Source: Nicotiana tabacum
Lineage: Eukaryota; Streptophyta; Magnoliopsida; Solanales; Solanaceae
Length of the DNA stretch: 64,000 nucleotides
Assembly: GCF_000715075.1 (NCBI RefSeq)
Contig: NC_134101.1
Coordinates: 30,669,037-30,733,036, forward strand
Direction of reading: 5' to 3'
This document shows, piece after piece, positions 61,354 through 64,000 of the stretch. Numbering within the stretch: position 1 is the stretch's first letter; every line of letters starts with the position of its first letter. The position numbers and the translations under genes are program-made. The notes beneath the pieces were generated by a model. That model did not search any database. It was not told the origin of the DNA and worked only from the letters and a program-made list of their open reading frames with translations.

Positions 61354-61649
61354 CTATTAGTTTTTTAAAAGATGGGACAGCAAAAAGATTAAAAGTATTG
61401 ATTGAAAAAGTCTCTCAATAATTTTATTAAGCATAACAAGACTTTAAATAGCCAATTAGGAACAAAAAATTCACATAATTTAAAATTCAAAAAACCTAAA
61501 ATATCTCAACTAACTTAAACAATCTAATAGAAATTTAAAATTAAAATTTATCCTAAAACTAAGTAACTTATTATGCTAAAAAGGTTACTGCAGTAACTGC
61601 AAGCAATAAAATTTCAACACAGTTTTTGGCAGCTTGGCCAAACAGGCTC

Positions 61650-62206
61650 TTAAATTGATCGTCCATCATGTATGAATTTATTCGACAATTTTGATAGCAA
61701 GGATTATGTATCATATGTGTGACAACTAATTCATTCAGGTGCAAACATTTGTCCTTATTAGTAAGGTCTACGTACATAAACCTATCGTACTAATGTTAAC
61801 TTGTAGTATTCTTTAGTATTATCAAAATGTGTATACGATAGATTCACATTGATTATTCATAAAAATTTATATTATATTCTTTTATTTGTAATTATTTACT
61901 CAAAAATTTATTTTAAAAATATTAATATTATTATAAAACTGTGTATTACATGACTCGAATAGTTTTATAAAACATGTATATATCATAAAATCCATCCCAT
62001 GGGAGAGTGGAGACCAAAGGAACAACAAAAAATAGAGATGACTCATTCACTTTCCTATCTTCAATTTAATGAACTGACTTTGTAATAAATAGGGATCCTT
62101 ATTTAAAAATATACATTGACTTTATGAACTTTGAATTAGTACAATGCCCTCTCCCTAACCTAAACAAAGCAAGGAGGGACTAAGTCTGAAGTATTTTGAT
62201 CCCTAA
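61650..62206. other. AT-rich spacer, no gene seen
   Basis: Between the MITE 2 end and the GDSL remnant. Only short chance frames. Confidence 0.6.
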
Positions 62207-62438
62207 TCAAAAGGACATTCTTTCACAAATCCTTCTCCAATTGCATATAGATATGACTATCTTTGCGCTGAACTGAGTAGTAGTGATATGAGTAGTTATT
62301 ATTCCCAGGATCAAACACTGAATCACTGAACACGAAAAGGGCAGCTTGGTATCTTTCAGAATTGCTACTACACACAATTGGGTAAGTAAAACATGCAACC
62401 AAAACAAATATGCAGAGGTGAAAAAAGCTTGAGCTCAA
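62207..62438 (-). pseudogene. GDSL esterase/lipase first-exon remnant
   Basis: ATG 62438 opens a hydrophobic signal-peptide-like stretch (FFHLCIFVLVACFTYPIVC, residues 4-22), then RYQAALFVFSDSVFDPGNNN, the N-terminal block of plant GDSL lipases, secreted hydrolases of lipid esters. The catalytic Ser is present but the preceding Gly (FGDS in the family) is Ser here. Right after GNNNY the frame shifts: a family-like ITTTQFSA is read in the next frame. No further family blocks (about 300 residues more are expected) are found downstream. It is a truncated, shifted pseudogene. An active first exon with a distant second exon is less likely because of the frame break. Confidence 0.75.
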
Positions 62439-63069
62439 AGCTATTGGTATAATTGAAACAGTTTTTGAAAAACCAGTTCGGGAGTTTTGTGTATATTCAG
62501 ATTTTCAAACTTATTTTCGTCGTTTTCTGTCCTAATATCAATTGTAACAATTATCAAAAGCTTGAAGAAACAAGAAAAGCAATTGCAGAGAAAATAGGCA
62601 GAAGAAGAGAGAGAAATGGATATATAAGGGAGAGGAGATTTCTCGTTCAATCATTTATCAGTATCTAGTCTGAACTCTGATACATAATACCGAGTATAAG
62701 CAATGAAAGAACAAACTAAATTCCCCAAATATTCTTCATATTACAATTGTCTCCGCTTGCATAACTAATATAATTACCAAGAACTTGACACAATTATAAC
62801 TAATACTTAAAACTAAAGTGAAATAAAAGAAACTTAAAATAACCCTCTAGTCGTTGTCATGAATCAGGCTTGCGAAGATTAATTGTACCTGGAGCTTGAA
62901 GATTGAACTTAGCCGTTGGATGGGAACGGCTAAGTTCCATCTTCAAAAGCAAGCCTGGTTCGTAACAGCAACATGAGAAATGCTTCCAAAATACAAAACA
63001 ACTTCGTTCACATCTTTATTTAAATTGTTTCTCACAATGAAACAGTACTAAGACAAAAGAAAGCATTTA
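62439..63069. other. Spacer between GDSL remnant and BAHD gene
   Basis: AT-rich. It should include the 3' untranslated region of the BAHD gene (towards lower coordinates). Holds the long inverted repeat at 62865-62957. No ORF recognised. Confidence 0.6.
62865..62957. repeat. Foldback with perfect 13-bp stem downstream of BAHD gene
   Basis: The inner arms GAACTTAGCCGTT (62905-62917) and AACGGCTAAGTTC (62925-62937) pair perfectly around a 7-base loop. The outer arms CAGGCTTGC (62865-62873) and GCAAGCCTG (62949-62957) also pair, with GAAGAT / ATCTTC segments between. It lies 110-205 bases past the BAHD stop codon, so it may be in the 3' UTR. No TA or other target duplication is obvious. Confidence 0.8.
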
Positions 63070-64000
63070 TCAACATCGAGCTTCCATTTTAATTTCTTCA
63101 GAGGAAATTTCAAATTGAAGAAACTGCTCCATCTCTCTCAAAAATGCAGACATTGTACTTTCCTCATCCAAACATACAGAAGCTTCTACTTCATCCCCTG
63201 TCTTGTTATCATACAGCAGGAAAACATTTCTAAATACACCTTCCGCAATACTTATTTTATTAGGCTTACCCCATCCAAAGTCTACATCATATAATGGATA
63301 ATTAGCCAAACTACTACACCTATACATATCAAAATCCATGTCCTTAAACAACTTTCTTATTTCTTGAAATGGTCTCATTGTTGTTGAAACCAAATCTTGA
63401 CCCCCTTTACAATTTTTGTAGTTAGCTACAAGTTGTTCTTTTTCCTTTCTTAGCTGACTAACCAATCTTGATAACATCATTTCTTCTTCATTATATGTAG
63501 GTACAAAAAGGGAAGAACTAAAATTTCCAGCAGTATTATCTGGCAGAGGAATAAAAGATCTTAAATTCACTGTTTGGAACAAAATGGATGGCTTCAATGA
63601 ACTCGAATTCGCTTTCATACCACATTTATAAAGAAGTGCTGTGAGTAATTCTACCCGAGTTGGATTTTTCACTTGTGATGGTTCAGAGAGGAGTGATTTT
63701 AATGTATGATTTGAAAAGACTAGCCTTCTTGTAACACATTTTTGAATAGGTGGCTCATTCACAGGTTCATTAGTAGGTGGAAAGATTGACGATCCAATAA
63801 ATTGAGGACACAATTTTAAATTCGGATCACGGGCAATTGTAGCCCAGTCTTGTAAAAATTTAGAAATTGTGCACATATCTCCAATTTTATGTGACACACA
63901 TGTACTTAGAGCTATTCCTCCACAATCAAATTGGTTAAATTGAACCGTGACCAACTTTCTATTAGATGTAACAATATTCCATGGTATACCCTTAGGATAT
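63070..64000 (-). CDS. BAHD acyltransferase, C-terminal part (runs off window)
   Basis: BAHD enzymes move an acyl group from acyl-CoA to alcohols or amines of specialised metabolites, in the cytosol. The open frame enters from beyond the window (first full codon Tyr at 63999-63997) and runs 309 residues without a stop to TAG/TGA-type termination at 63070-63072. The catalytic HxxxD is intact as SHKIGD (residues 37-41 of this part). The structural DFGWG motif is intact as DVDFGWGKP at about residue 239. The first ~130 residues of the usual ~440 are outside the window. The internal TTG codon at 63954 is not a start. LVTVQFNQFDCGG upstream of HxxxD resembles the vinorine-synthase/acylsugar-type branch, but the substrate cannot be assigned. 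It is the only window gene that looks functional. Confidence 0.93.
   Translation of the reverse strand, partial: YPKGIPWNIVTSNRKLVTVQFNQFDCGGIALSTCVSHKIGDMCTISKFLQDWATIARDPNLKLCPQFIGSSIFPPTNEPVNEPPIQKCVTRRLVFSNHTLKSLLSEPSQVKNPTRVELLTALLYKCGMKANSSSLKPSILFQTVNLRSFIPLPDNTAGNFSSSLFVPTYNEEEMMLSRLVSQLRKEKEQLVANYKNCKGGQDLVSTTMRPFQEIRKLFKDMDFDMYRCSSLANYPLYDVDFGWGKPNKISIAEGVFRNVFLLYDNKTGDEVEASVCLDEESTMSAFLREMEQFLQFEISSEEIKMEARC

Larger units (their letters stand above)
60578..61619 (-). mobile_element. Small copia-type element with gag only
   Basis: Direct repeats 60578-60857 and 61355-61619 share GGTTTTTTAAAAGATGGG and end AATTTYAACA. The left one has canonical TG...CA ends; the right one begins TA instead of TG. 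Flanks TAGTT (60573-60577) and CAGTT (61620-61624) agree at four of five bases. A primer site and purine tract are present, orientation minus. Protease, integrase and RT are missing, so it is internally deleted or a non-autonomous derivative. It sits in the right part of MITE 2. Confidence 0.85.
32424..61649. mobile_element. PIF/Harbinger-like MITE 2, split by nested insertions
   Basis: The left part is 32424-32728 (GAGCCTGTTTCGTCAAGC...) and the right part is 60164-60577 plus 61620-61649 (...GCTTGGCCAAACAGGCTC). The outermost bases are flanked by TTA on both sides (32421-32423, 61650-61652). Removing the nested DNA leaves about 750 bp, close to the 683 bp of MITE 1, and the right part shares GTAATTTGATACTTAAAAGT with it. 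So about 28 kb of retroelement DNA accumulated inside one small MITE. Confidence 0.82.

Noticed and set aside
1..64000. CRISPR array, tRNA or rRNA genes
   Set aside because: The tandem repeats are LTR minisatellites with decayed units and no uniform spacers, and the window is eukaryotic nuclear DNA. The tRNA-like matches are only 12-13 base primer sites.

Overview
This is a plant nuclear window, most likely Solanaceae (probably Nicotiana). The grounds are the AT-rich background, very long (1.8-4 kb) Ty3/gypsy LTRs with ends of the type TGTNACGACCC...GGGTCGTGACA, tRNA-Met primer sites, chromodomain integrases, a plant mitochondrial cox1 fragment and a BAHD acyltransferase. The genus is inference. 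Almost all of the window is layered transposon sequence; only the last ~1.8 kb holds ordinary gene sequence.

Layout. 1-2396: truncated LTR of family 1 (antisense). 2397-3623: AT-rich flank with a Stowaway-like MITE. 3624-15420: two-LTR, sense-strand gypsy-type element E with no recognisable gag/pol (LARD-like); its 5' LTR carries a 1.39-kb insert containing a mitochondrial cox1 pseudogene. 16569-19589: solo LTR C. 19785-20467: Harbinger-like MITE 1. 21640-32399: antisense chromovirus, element 1, with gag-PR-RT-RH-IN-chromodomain order and several stop codons. 32424-61649: a second copy of the same MITE family, split by a deep nest of insertions. In that nest are LTR A (32729-36704), an LTR-like unit D (36705-60163), LTR B (36838-39771), element 3 (40287-58500), element 2 (41037-52059, inside the LTR of element 3), a solo LTR G (54647-56450, inside the integrase of element 3), an LTR fragment F, and a small copia element (60578-61619). 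Most insertions are supported by 3-bp or 5-bp target-site duplications that I read on both sides. 62207-62438: GDSL-lipase first-exon remnant. 63070-64000: 3' part of an apparently intact BAHD acyltransferase gene running off the window.

Best candidate for something undescribed. The LTRs belong to several families and are largely unalignable over much of their length, yet they share one ordered cassette: a box around GGTCCCGAGG...GGGTGAGTTTCGG; an array of short CpG-rich palindromic words whose word differs by family (TTCGCGAACGCG, GCGATCGCG, TCGATC, GCGGACCGCA, CCGCTTCTGCGG); a TATA box; about 95-105 nt later a consensus splice donor GGGTAAGTG; about 400 nt later a second donor; about 70-90 nt after that a hairpin with a conserved GAGGTGACGAG-type loop but family-specific stems; and near the 3' end a CTGCAC/GTGCAG hairpin that shows one compensatory change. 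In both coding elements a polypyrimidine-AG acceptor lies directly before the gag ATG. I infer that gag mRNA is spliced from an LTR leader exon to the gag start. This was read by eye, without alignment software or RNA data.

The genes do not form a pathway: retroelement proteins serve (or served) element copying, most copies are dead by stops and frameshifts, and the BAHD gene is the only clear host gene.
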